Of a DNA stretch of 64,000 nucleotides, positions 11,701 through 22,034 are shown piece by piece (the first letter of the stretch is position 1; each line of letters opens with the position of its first letter). The position numbers were made by a program, and so were the translations under genes. Origin of the DNA: Dactylonectria macrodidyma. Taxonomy: Eukaryota; Ascomycota; Sordariomycetes; Hypocreales; Nectriaceae. Below the pieces are notes generated by a model. The model made no database searches, had not been told where the DNA came from, and saw nothing but the letters and a program-made list of their open reading frames with translations. Where the stretch lies: assembly GCA_020744425.1 (NCBI GenBank), contig JAGMUV010000044.1:284665-348664 (forward strand), written 5' to 3'.

Positions 11701-13698
11701 GACTCGTTCAGGCGACTCAGTTCGACAAGGCGCCGCTCACGACCCTTGTCCAGCCAAAACTTGCAGGGCCCGATAAACGGGGGTGCAAGGATGAGCTGGA
11801 GCCCGTTGTACTTCTCCACGCCGGTGATTTGACTTTCGACTGAATAGCCCTCCCCGACGGGCATGCTCACGAATTGCCGAACCATGCCTCGTCCGTCTTT
11901 GGAGACGACGTTGAACCCGTCCAATCTTTGTTGAGCAGGCACCGTGATGTGGTCCTGTCTGTCAGAAGCGACGCCCTCTGTCGCGGGCAGCCCAGAGATG
12001 GCGTTGATGCCGCCAGTGAGGACTTTGATGGCCAAATCTTGAGCGCCCCCGGGTGAGCCCCTACCGTATATGTAGCGACTTGTATCGTGGGAGTGAGACA
12101 GGAAGCTCAGCACCAGCGCCTCTCTAGGGTACATCGGTACTACTACTCCCGTTTTCTGTGTCATGGATTCGGGAAGCTTTCCTTCAAGATGTTTCATGTT
12201 GACAACGGGGAAGTCGCTGAGCCTGGCGGGGGGATAATACGTGGTGCTGTCTTCTGGGACCCTTAGCGTACGGCTAAAAGTTACCGTTGTCGTCATTCCA
12301 TGGTTGTTGTCTCGAACCGAAAGTGAACCGTTACCACCTGCTTTCAGCGAGAAGTCGAGCGAATGCCTGTCTTTGCGATAGCGCCGGATGACATTGTCGT
12401 AGAACTCGTCGAATCTCTCATGCAGGTTTATGGCAAGCCAGCCGAGGGAATAGGACGACGGCCCGTCGGTGATGTGAACCGCGATAGGTTCATCGAGGGT
12501 AGCCAGAGGAGCCAGCATTTGCCCACCTTTTCGGAACCCTCGAACGTTTTTGAGTCCTGATTTAATCGGTTCAGCAAACACGAAAGCTGAGAGGGAGGCG
12601 AGGGAGTCGGAACTTGTACGGGGAGCTGACCTCGTTGGTGGAGGGCGTCTAGTGCCTCGTGGATATAATCCGTCATCTTCAACTCTATCGTCTCGTCGAC
12701 TTCAGCCGCTGAGCTGCTGTTCCCTGCACCATTGTCTCCCGCAAAAGTCGTCACACGTACCCGAATGGAGCTCTTGCTCGAAAGAGGCTTCTTGACGCCG
12801 TGGTCGCGCAAAGCATCGGCGACGTCCGCGCACGCAGCGGCATCTGTGGCCGGCGCCTCAGAGCTGGGCGAAAAGGAATCGAGCCAGTCCTCAAAGCTTC
12901 CAAACGACTTGATCTTGTCCACGTCGTCGGTCTTGGCGTCTCCATGCCCCTGGGACGTCGGACCGTGCACAGCTTCGGGGTCCGCATCCGCTGGTGCGTC
13001 GTAATCGTAGAAGACGCGGCTTCTCCCCCATGGAGTGTCGTTTCGTCTCTTCTCGATGATCGTCTCACTGACTCCGATGTACTGCTCAACCGGACCCGGG
13101 AGACTGAGCGCCCTCAGCTGCTGGCACGTCTTGGTCAGAGCGTCGAGAGTCTCTGCTGTCCGAGAGTACCCGGTAGCCTGCTGCTTCCTGGCGCCGTCGT
13201 CAGCAAACTCCGTTGGAAGGGAGGCCTGGGTGGCAGCATGGAGGGGACAGCGCCACAAGCCTACGACGCAGACGTGACTTACAAGACCCGCAGCTGTAGC
13301 GCGACGGTGAGGCTCTGCTTATACGCGTACAGACGGCCCGTCGCCGCCTCAATGTCAGACATGAGCTCCGTGAAGCGCGACCTAGACAGCAGCCTGGTGA
13401 GACGGCCCTTTGTGAACATTTCCCGCAGCGAGTTGAGCTGCTGCTCCAGGCTCTGGACCGTCTCGTCGCAGCTGACCGAGACGGATCTGAGGGCGTCGCG
13501 GTCGCCATCGCCCTCGTCTTGAAGGTGATACCTGAGCTCAACCAGGACCGCGTGGAACGTGTCCAGCTCGTCGGTGAGTCTCGCGAGAAGCTGCGGTCCC
13601 TTCTGGACGGACAGGTACAGCTCGCGCGACACTTCTGCGACTTTGCCGACGAGGGCAATGAGCCCGGCGACGGAGGCGGCGATGCTGAGCGGATCCAT
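8729..13698 (-). CDS. NLR-type N-domain / RING-HC / ankyrin fusion protein
   Basis: Four exons, 13698-13283, 13187-12631, 12556-10720 and 10667-8729, splice in phase to 1582 aa (introns 95, 74, 52 bp). Residues 1-138 form the MDPLSIAASVAG-type domain found at the front of many fungal NLR proteins. A long core (about 330-900) carries the RQFVSMPVGEGYS..SQITG..GLQL signature of an uncharacterised fungal family. Residues 926-965 form a perfect RING-HC: Cys926/929, Cys941, His943, Cys946/949, Cys962/965. The intron 10719-10668 falls inside the finger, so the RING shows only after splicing. Residues about 1030-1400 hold ankyrin repeats. Known RING fingers recruit E2 enzymes, so a ubiquitin-ligase role with ankyrin-based substrate choice is inferred. 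Without the splice, the region would look like separate genes. Confidence 0.75.
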
Positions 13699-13743
13699 GC
13701 CGTTTGGGCTGGCGAATGACCTGGCCGCCTTACTGTCGACCAA

Positions 13744-14779
13744 GATGTGCGCCTCGGAAGCTGCTGCGACGGGTTCGTGTGGTTGCTCGCACTCATGCGA
13801 CAGATGGGCTTACAAGGCAGCAAGACCCCTCTTTGAATCGCGTTGAAATGCGACCCGGGGAGATTATTAAGCGCGACTGACGGTCTCTTGGCGGTAAGCA
13901 GAACTTATCATGCCAGGCACGGGCGGATTTCCCCTCATTTCCAAGGCAGAGCGGATAGTGTGGATAAGGCGGTTCCATAAGCGGTTGGATTTCCCCCCGG
14001 TTTCCCGCGCCCTCGATAAGCCGAACTTATCGTGGGGTCGTTTTGCGGAGTAATTTCGGGAAATCGTATGTATAACGGGCTGGGCCCGTAGGTGGCCTCA
14101 TGAACCCTCGGCCTTTCGTAGCCCACTTTTTACCTTTAAGCCACCATGACGGGTATATTTGTAGTTAGACCTCCTCTACTCTCTTTTCTCTTCTTCTTCT
14201 TTCCTTAAGTTTGGTATACTCTGTAGAGTGGCCTAGCTAGTTGCAATACACTACCTTGAGACCGTTACAGTATGCGATTACACAACTACCACCTGATAAG
14301 TGTCCGGCGCCGCGCACGCGAATATCTCAACGGCCAGCGGCCCAATCGAGGCCGTTCCGGGGCCTGGGGGACTGCTACACTACAGCGGTGCGTTTAGTCT
14401 AGGAGCGGCGCTGTATAGGCTACTGGCCGTCGAGATATTTGCGTGTGCAGCGCCGGGAAGGGATAGGGGGGGCCTAGGCTCTGCTACAAGGACTACGACA
14501 TAACAATACACTAATCCTACGGCTCTTTAATTGTCAGATACGTCAGAGGCGAAAGTTGCTACCTATTGCCACCTATTGCCACGAGGCTTAGCAATCAGCT
14601 TCTAGCTGATTCTATACAGAAGAGAAAGGGTATATAAGCTTGCCCTGAAACCTCCAGACATAGGGACAAGAGACATAAGACAGAATTTTTCACTCTAATT
14701 TTTGACAAGAAGCCTCAGACACACTAACTATTCAGATCGAATCCTACTAACATACAGTCTCATTTTGGCAGACCGTGCT
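13744..14779. other. Intergenic region with small repeats
   Basis: No gene is seen. Two near-palindromes of the form GATAAGCcGAACTTATC lie at 13894-13909 and 14015-14031 in the same orientation and could be ends of a small element or GATA-type sites. A TIR element occupies 14303-14458. A pyrimidine-rich stretch follows at 14165-14215. Confidence 0.4.
14303..14458. mobile_element. Small TIR element (MITE-like), about 155 bp
   Basis: Terminal inverted repeats of about 35 bp lie at 14303-14337 and 14423-14458, differing at only a few positions (ends read CCGGCGC and close with ATATCTCRACGGCCAG). The interior is about 85 bp and non-coding. No clear target-site duplication could be fixed, so the superfamily is open. 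Confidence 0.6.
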
Positions 14780-15801
14780 TCAGCTGCTGAGGATAGGATG
14801 CTGAACACTTGAAGAAGTCGTATCGGCATCGAAGCTCCAGCTGTTTCCTCCAATCTCCGTCATGTCAGAAACTCCAACCAGGAGAGTAGAGGCTAGGTTA
14901 TCTGTCGTGTCCTCCTCAAGCCCTCGAGAGACTCGACCATAGGCCCACCAACATACAAACACAACTGTGGTCAAAAGCAGAGACGTGCCGATGTATACCT
15001 GCCAGTTTTTGTCGCCCTCGAGTTTAAACAAGTTTGTCGTCCACAGCGTCTGTATCCATGTTAGCTTGGACTACGTCGTATCTCCTTTAGCCTCCAGCAA
15101 CCTTGAGTGACGGGAAGGAAGCATATGGAGACATACTGCGATTAGAGTGGAGGGGAGGAATAATAGCGTCAAGATGGCAATACACTTGACTGTCTGACTG
15201 TCGCGTGCTGTTAGTGTTGCCATGGCGAGGCTGATTTTGCTATCCTTCTGGGCGATGAGTTGGTATGACTGTCGGACCTCGGTGAGCTTCGTAATCGACA
15301 TAGTATTAAGAGAGAAATACATACCACATTAATATTCTGGGTTAATCTATTAGTTAACTCAGTTAACCGGTCTATTATTGAGTCACATCGCACAAGGGTG
15401 GCATTAAAGGACTCTAGCAGGCCGGAGCGATGGCGCATAGATAGTTTACTGAATCCGAGATCCTGTCGCCAGTTTTCAATTTCGATGAAGGTGTCAGAGC
15501 AGAATTTCCCCAATCTGAGTGCAAAATGCATAACCGTCTGGCTATGACACAGCTCTAGATGGGTTACGTGGATTTGGTTGAGGAGAACGTCGGCTCTAGA
15601 AAGGGCCTTGAATCGCTCGGCATCCATTTGCCTTATTTTCCACTGCGGACGAGATGTATTGGTTACAGTTTCAACCTCGACAACTTCCCTCCAGAGCTTG
15701 GCGAACCAATCAATCCACCTCTGATAGCGGTCTTCGTAGATGAATGAAAGGAGGTAGAGCGGATGGATTTTGAGGAGGTCGGTATGTGTTGCGCAATTTT
15801 T
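14780..15801 (-). pseudogene. CorA-like membrane protein, 5'-truncated
   Basis: Three exons can be joined in phase: 15801-15325, 15268-15137 and 15049-14780 (introns of 56 and 87 bp, the latter with a GCTAAC branch point). The product resembles the C-terminal half of fungal CorA-like proteins: an HPLYLLSFIYEDRYQRW segment, a helical middle, and two membrane helices (CIAILTLLFLPSTLIA, then IGTSLLLTTVVFVCWWAYG). The frame runs into a TAA at 15804-15802 and an AT-rich (TTA)n stretch. No AG acceptor is available between 15780 and 15830 on this strand, so the N-terminal half is missing rather than in another exon. The remaining exons look intact. An unseen far-upstream exon cannot be fully excluded. 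Confidence 0.65.
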
Positions 15802-17219
15802 TTATTATTATTGTTATTATTGATTAATTACCGTCGTAAGGAGACAAAGGAGCACTCGGGGCCAGCTTTTTCTTCAAGAGGGGCGAAGGGGACAGTGGCA
15901 AAGCAGCACGCTTCTTCACCACTATCGCCGCCCAGCTGATCTACAAGCACCCTCACTTGGCCCAGCGCGTTGGAAACGCGATCGAGGACGACCGCTCTAT
16001 TGCCGACAAGGCTCTGCAAGGACAGTTCGAGAAACTTATCCTACAGCCCCTGAAGGAGGTTGATGTGGACCCAAAGACTGCCAAGACGATTGTGGTTGTG
16101 GTTGACGCCCTCGACGAGTGTGACGGCGAAGAGGATGTCAGAGTACTCATACATCTCCTTTCACAGGCGACAAGCCTGACTTCAGTCCATCTAAGATTTT
16201 TCATAACCAGCAGGCCGGAGCTCCCCATTCGCCTCGGCTTCAAGAAGATATATGGCAGGTATCAAGATCTGATTCTCTATGAAATTCTCGAGTTGATCAT
16301 CGAACATGATATATCAGCATTCCTGGAGTTCCGACTAGAAGAGATCCGAATCGATTACAATGACTCAGTCACAGCGGATCGGCATCTACCTTTAGATCGG
16401 CCCGGCCAAACGATGGTCAGGAAACTCGTCGAGATGGCCGTTCCACTATTTATTTTTGCTGCAACCGCTTGCCGGTTCATTAGCGACCGCAAGCTTAGCC
16501 CCCCGCATAGGCAGCTTACGAAGATTCTTAAGTATCAGACTGAAGAGATGACCAAACTTGACGTGACGTATTCCCCGGTCTTAGACCAGTTGCTTATTGA
16601 CCTGACCAAGCCGGCTAAGGACAGAGTAATCAGGGAATTCTAGGATATTATCGGTTCTATTATTATTCTCGCTACACTGCTATTAACGGCTGGTCTATCT
16701 TGCCTACTCAGGATTAATAAGGCAGATATTGACAATAGGCTGGATCTACTCCATTCAGTCTTAGATATACCGTCCAATGTAAATAATCCTATAAAACTCT
16801 TCTACCTATCGTTCTAGGACTTTCTCCTTAGTGATGAGTGCAATACACACTAGTTTTAGGTTAATGAGAGGGCGACCCACGAGAAGCTGGCAACTAGATG
16901 TCTTTATCTGCTTATAAGTAACGATAATCTTAAGAAAGATATCTGTAGCCTATAAATACCCGGAAGGCTTTGAGAGGACGTTAACAAAGGAACGATCAAT
17001 AGCTACTTACTATCAGAGGTTTAATATATATGCCTACACTTAGTATATTACTTAAAGGGCGGCAGAGTTATACTTTATAATAGGCACTAAGCGCTTTAAT
17101 TCCTTTAGTACTACTTCCTCTACTAGCTTAAAGCGTTAAGTCTTATTAGCAGGATATCAGAGAGTATCAGGCTTATAAATAAGTTATAGAGCCTAGTTTA
17201 TATAAGTCACTTCTAACGC

Positions 17220-18318
17220 TGTTAAAACCGCTGTTCGGACTTTTGTTTCTGCACTACTGCGTTCCTCGTTACTACGTTTCTATACAGTCACGTGTTTGCA
17301 TTGCTTGAGTTGTTATAAAACGAAGGACTCGATTGATTGGTCGACCTAGTTACAGATAGACTCTTATCCCTCCTCCCTTATATTAGTAGAACCTCCCTCT
17401 ATTACATCTTTCTATCGTTCTCAATCCTTTTGCGTATTAATAATAGCCACATTGCCTATAACTTACATTATCTACCCTTCGTTAATATTAGCTAGTAACT
17501 TAAGGAATACTATTTCTTCTAGAGATATTTTAGTTACTAGCTTTACTACTAGTTATCTTAAGAAGTATCGTTCATTTTTAATCCAGTTCTTAAATCATTA
17601 GTTACTTTTAAAGAGGCGCAGTCTTAAGAATACCTCGGTCTCAAAGATTACTAAGGCGACTCACTTACTATTAGAGAGTCGCTAGGTCTTAATAGTTCTG
17701 GTTTCCTTAAGACCACAATCTGCTACTACAGCCTTTAGCTTATTAAGGGTTTCTATATCCTTACTAAGCTCAGTATCTAGTTTATATATAGAAAGAGCAT
17801 AGCGGCTGCTGAAACCTGAGTTGCTAGGAGCGTGGAGTATGTTGCGCTAGACGTTCATTGTGGTGTTCGTTGTGGGTCGGTTAGATCGCGAAGAGTTGGT
17901 CTCTGATGAGTTGAATTGCGATCTGGAATTGTAAAGAGGTAATTGAATTGCGACGTGATTGGAATTGCGACGAGCTTAGAATGCGACGAATGCAGAGCCC
18001 TCACGGGGCTTTTATCGCATGACGATTTTGCCTTCCGACATCTAGCTTTTCTGTCTAGCTTTTCTGTCTAGCTTTTCTGTCCAGCTTTTCTATCTAGCTT
18101 TTCTGTCTAGCTTTTCTAGTAACGCATCTCAAAGGGTTGAATAGGACAGTAAGGCTTGCACCCTGATGCAGTAGAAACTCTAGTCATTCTGAGTTGCTGT
18201 TGCCTTGGGCTTGGGTTTTGGGCCCTCATACTGTTATTCGCTATTGGTTGTATTTTTTTTTTGACTGTTTAACCTCTGGCCCCTCTCTGAGTGTGCGCTG
18301 CTAAGGACTATAACCTCA
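17220..18318. mobile_element. 1.1-kb insertion in the NLR relic with 18-bp target duplication
   Basis: The sequence ATAAGTCACTTCTAACGC at 17202-17219 recurs with one mismatch at 18319-18336, exactly bracketing a 1099-bp segment that begins TG and ends CA. NLR homology stops at the left copy and resumes after the right one, so this is an insertion with a target-site duplication. An 18-bp duplication is too long for ordinary LTR elements (4-6 bp) and more like target-primed retroelements or an unusual integrase. No coding capacity is visible. A tandem of 13-bp units lies inside, and a decayed inverted copy of its right half is found at 47800-48260. Confidence 0.6.
18042..18119. repeat. 13-bp minisatellite, about six units
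   Basis: The unit TCTAGCTTTTCTG is repeated about six times with rare substitutions. It lies inside the 17220-18318 insertion and is also present, reverse-complemented and degenerate, at about 48010-48085, so it travels with the element. Confidence 0.8.
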
Positions 18319-19428
18319 ATAAGTCACTTCTAAAGCTATACGCTAGTATTTACTAAGATAAATTATTTAGTTCAATAATAGTACTAAAGTCTTACGGTTT
18401 TTTTATAATACGAAGCGTTTTATTCTTAACTGCTGCTCAGCTATTAACTAAGCGCCCCTCCAGCTCTACTGCTCAGCACTTGTCTTTGCTTTAAAGAGAA
18501 GCGTTATTCGAGAGACATTTGAGGAACACATAAGCTAGATAACGATAAAACCGATAATAGAACATAATTAGAACCCTTGCTTGCAAACGATCGACCACGG
18601 CGACTTCGTCAACTCGGTCGCGTTCTCTAGCGACGGCGGGCGGCTCGCGTCGGGGTCGTACGACAAGACGGTCAAGATTTGGGACGCGGCGACGGGGGCG
18701 CTGTAGCGCACGCTCGAGGTTGGCGCAACAACTCACAGTTTATCATTCGACGCCACTGGCTCGTACGTGCTCACTGAACTGGGCCCTACGCAGCTAAGTC
18801 TGAGTCAAGCTCAAGCTGAAGTCCAGGCTGGAGACAGGACTCGATCCAGTACTGCGACCCAGCTTCAGCCCGAGCCCCAAGCTCAGTCACATAATCAAGC
18901 TATAGATAAACCACAATCGTATGGCTACGGTCTGAGCCCTGATAAGGTCTGGATCTAGTGGGATTGGCATAACATGCTCTGGCTTCCTCCCGACTACCGG
19001 CCCTCCGCCTCGGCCATATCGCCCTCCACCGCGACGATTGCCAGGGCCCATATCCTTGCGGCTGTGCCGCAAGACGTACTAGGCTCGTGCGCGCCAGGGA
19101 TGAGAAATCGTTCCACAGCTCAGGGGCATTTAGGAACTTCTTTCTTTCTTTTTCATCTTTGATGTAAATAGCATGCTGGACTAGATAGCTGGAATCCAGC
19201 TACTAGAGGCTGTTCACACTAATATAATGTCTGTAGACCTATAATGAAAATGCGCTTTGCTGGTCCGCTGCGGCCCCGCTGCTTTATTTGCATCTATTGA
19301 AAAGCGGAAAAAAATCCAGGTAATCTACGCCGAGGTACATGGAGCAATGTACTGCCGGGCGGGATGTCCATGCCGCTAGCCCATTTCGACACTTGCGTGG
19401 TGGATTTTGGGGTTTTGCAACAGTCACC

Positions 19429-19691
19429 GCTATCCCTTTGACTGTGGTAAGGCTACACTTACGCTAGTGACAAGGATTCAAACCAACGAAAAAGAGAGTA
19501 AGACGAGGTACAAGAGATCCCACCTATTTTATGAGGCGCGAGAAGTCACGGCTGTTAGAGATCTATATCGAAATACATAACCCTCCGTATAGCCACCTAG
19601 CCTTTCGAAGTCAACCAGCGTACCGCTGATCTTCCGGGCCTCTATGGGGAGTATGGGTCAAGTGTAGCCTTACCACAGTCAAAGGGATAGC
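19429..19691. mobile_element. Small TIR element, about 260-310 bp
   Basis: A 32-bp sequence (GCTATCCCTTTGACTGTGGT continuing to 19460) at 19429-19460 is repeated exactly in inverse orientation at 19660-19691. Weaker inverted similarity extends outward about 20 bp on each side (GTTTTGCAAC against GTTGCCAAAAC). The interior has no coding potential. Confidence 0.6.
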
Positions 19692-19746
19692 CTGCCGTAG
19701 CAGTTGCCAAAACTGGACTAACTCTCAAGCTCGAGGAAGGCCAAAG

Positions 19747-20046
19747 ATGAAAGGCGCCGAGTTGCCACCTGACCTTCCGTGGAGAGAAGGCATTCTTTGT
19801 CAGCGGTTTTTTTCGTCTAGAGCGGCTAGCGGGTGGTTCGAGGTCAGCCGGAAGCTGGCAGGATACGCATCCGCGCGGAAGCCGACCAAGTCGACAGGCG
19901 TCAGCCAGTCACTGCGAAGGGCTGATCTTGCTCCAGAAACGCGCGCGCATCTTTATGAGGTGCTAGAACGTGAAAATGAGTATCTGGATGTGGAAAATCA
20001 GCCACGTGTATATACAAGGGAGATGATCAAATTCAACCCGGCCTAG
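19747..20046 (+). pseudogene. OrsD-like (TLH-helicase-associated) domain fragment
   Basis: An open frame of 99 codons from an ATG at 19747 contains LPWREGILCQRFF followed by SGWFEV. This pattern resembles the 'W..v.CQ.fF......yF.V' signature of the fungal OrsD family and of the leading part of telomere-linked RecQ-type helicases. It lacks the Cys/His part normally upstream and any helicase motif downstream. It lies inside the long inverted repeat 19040-21335, which suggests a captured or decayed piece. A short functional gene is possible but unlikely. Assignment rests on a short motif recalled from the family. Confidence 0.35.
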
Positions 20047-21161
20047 ACGCCTGTTGTTTCTCCTTAAAGAACAAAAGCTAGAAACGGCCTTGGTTTTCGT
20101 AGCACTGCTCGAGTGCCTTTTGGCCAGTTTCCAAAGCAACTCCAGGCATGGATCCGCCGTGGATTGCCCCTCTCCGGAGAAAGATAAGACAGCGTCGATC
20201 CATTGCCGTTTTTGGTTTTGATGTAAACCCTATCAAAGACCCAAAAACGGCCTGCTTGGCTGGTTTTAGCCACAACAGCCCCGTCGTAGAGGTGGAGTCT
20301 TATAAGCAAGGCAGATTTGAGCACACGCTAGACAGGGGCCCAGCGGCGGGCAGCTGACCACGTAGCCCTGGAGACACAGGGCCATCGGGCCTTCAGTGAC
20401 ACTTGTGACAGACTGACAAATGCAGGCGAGCAACCCGAGAGCCAAGAAGGCGTCTGTCCAGCTCGGCGAGTCACTTAGCGGTGCGAGAGGGAATTGTGGC
20501 AGGGCAGTGTGGGGACCGGATGGAGAATCATTGGCTGTAGTATCTTGCCTAAGTCGTGAGGTGACACGGAAGGTCGTAGCAGTGGGTAGCTGAAAGTGTA
20601 TCGCTTGCCCCGCTGCCCCAACATCAAATCGTAGTAGGGCAGACCGGCCCGCTCCGTGCAGATCGCTCAGAGCCGACTAGATCATCTATCTACGTTATCT
20701 ATTCGCCCTCAAAGGAAAAAAAATGCTGCTGCATTGTAGGTGTTGGTAGTGACCGAGATTCCTGCCTTGCCTCACACAATATGAAAACAGTTACTTGTCT
20801 ACCTGCAGCAGCCAAGGTGGATAAAACCGGCAAGATGCGGTATTTTTCTTAACTAACGTTGCTAGAATGCATTGACCGATTGCTGCCTGATACTCAAACA
20901 TGCAGCCACACCAAAACAGCCATGCACTTTGCCATCCGAACTGCACTTTGCTTTGGTCGACCCGAGGTGGCTTACTGGAAGGTTGCAGGGGCAGGTAGTC
21001 AAATATAGTACCTTTAAAGGAGGCCCGAGCGGTGATCAGTGATCACACGACTCTCTTTATGTTATTCAAGACGTGCATCATGACAGGGCATTGGGTTCGG
21101 GAAAGGAGGCCATTCCGTCGTTTTTCAGCCTGACATTTCTTAGTGTTGTGGATCATTAGAC
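20047..21161. other. Non-coding interior of the inverted repeat
   Basis: Only short frames of no more than about 86 codons are seen, with no recognisable domain and no repeats beyond the flanking arms. Confidence 0.4.
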
Positions 21162-21417
21162 TGTGAACGGCCTCTAGTAGCTGGATTCCAGCTATCTTGT
21201 CCAGCATGCTATTTACATCAAAGATGAAAAGAAAGAAGTTCCTAAGTGCCCCTGAGCTGTGGAACGATTTCTCATCCCTGGCGCGCACGAGCCTAGTACG
21301 TCTTGCGGCACAGCCGCAAGGATATGGGCCCTGGCCCGTGACATAGAGAGGATTGAGGCCAGACGTAAGTGGGGCACTAACCACAACAGCGCATCCGCGA
21401 TTACGGATGTATAAATC

Positions 21418-21639
21418 TAACGTACTTGATAAGCGAGGGACGCATACAAGCGAGCGACGCAGTGAGATTTTTACCTTAAATCGCAATTTTAAAATAATTC
21501 TTAAAAATTCAAACTAAGCCTAAAATAGCTAAAATTTTAACCCTAGCTTATTTATAATATACATTATATTTAAGAACTTTTTTAGGCTATATATGTGCGT
21601 CGCTCGCTTGTATGCGTCACTCGCTTATCAAGTACGTTA
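21418..21639. mobile_element. TIR element A of the modular family (222 bp)
   Basis: The ends are inverted copies: TAACGTACTTGATAA, then GCGAGGGACGCATACAA, then GCGAGCGACGCA. The word GAGSGACGC therefore occurs twice, 17 bp apart, at each end. Next to the arms is a conserved AT-rich block (CTTAAAAATTCAAACTAAGC, CTAAAATAGCTAAAA) shared with elements at 42337 and 44082. This copy is about half their length, so it is an internally deleted member. Termini next to TA dinucleotides are compatible with a Tc1/mariner-type TA target. Confidence 0.75.
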
Positions 21640-22034
21640 TATTAACCTGACTTCTCCTGTTTTGATATGATTTAGTATTGCTTTAGCGGGCTGCTATAGT
21701 GGGATGTGGAACTTTAAATCTGACCCTTCCTCCTGCACTGACCATTCCTTGTAATCCACTTTCGACGTCATCTATCAATTGTACTGTAAACGTCAACCTG
21801 GTTGCACTCCTTCAAATGGGGTTTCTGCTTTTTATATGAAATAGGCGATATGTCCTCAAAGTTGCCTTTTGATATGTCTTTTTTACCTATTTTAACAGCC
21901 GGATTCTAATAGAACTCTACGTCCTCGATTTTAAAAGAACTCTACCCCCTGTCATTAATAGCGCGGTTTCCATTTGTATGGATTTTAAAAGAACTCTTCG
22001 AACAGTTCTTGCACACATTCCTGAGTAGTAGGGC
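21640..22034. other. Intergenic/relic stretch
   Basis: No intact gene. Three copies of a GATTTTAAAAGAACTCT-like word (about 21902, 21931, 21982) precede the helicase fragment. They may be decayed coding sequence of the same element, since the helicase homology starts immediately after them. Confidence 0.35.

Larger units (their letters stand above)
15831..19060 (+). pseudogene. NACHT-WD40 (NWD/HET-E type) NLR, broken
   Basis: The relic starts just after where the P-loop should be (ALGASFFFKRGEGD), so Walker A and the N-terminal domain are missing. Walker B (IVVVVDALDECD) and the FFITSRPELP motif are clear at 16090-16215. The frame is open to a TAG at 16641-16643. Homology continues in the same frame through several TAA/TAG/TGA stops to about 17200, is interrupted by an insertion (17220-18318), and resumes at about 18330. 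A single WD40 unit with [15 protein letters not shown] and KTVKIWD lies at 18600-18700, followed by the usual C-terminal tail (NMLWLPPDYRP). NWD proteins act in non-self recognition and cell death; this copy cannot work. Intact members usually have many WD40 repeats; only one is left here. It sits head-to-head with the truncated CorA-like gene. Confidence 0.8.
19040..21335. repeat. Long inverted repeat (about 175 bp arms, 1.9 kb apart)
   Basis: The segment 19040-19218 is matched by the reverse complement of 21162-21335 with few differences, apart from a short indel near the inner ends. The left arm starts exactly where the NLR relic's C-terminal tail stops resembling its family (after STATIAR), so the arms may be the ends of a 2.3-kb element inserted there, or the product of an inverted duplication. 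The interior holds a nested TIR element (19429-19691) and an OrsD-like open frame (19747-20046). Confidence 0.65.

Noticed and set aside
18042..18119. A CRISPR-like array
   Set aside because: The units are a direct 13-bp minisatellite without spacers, and the genome is fungal.
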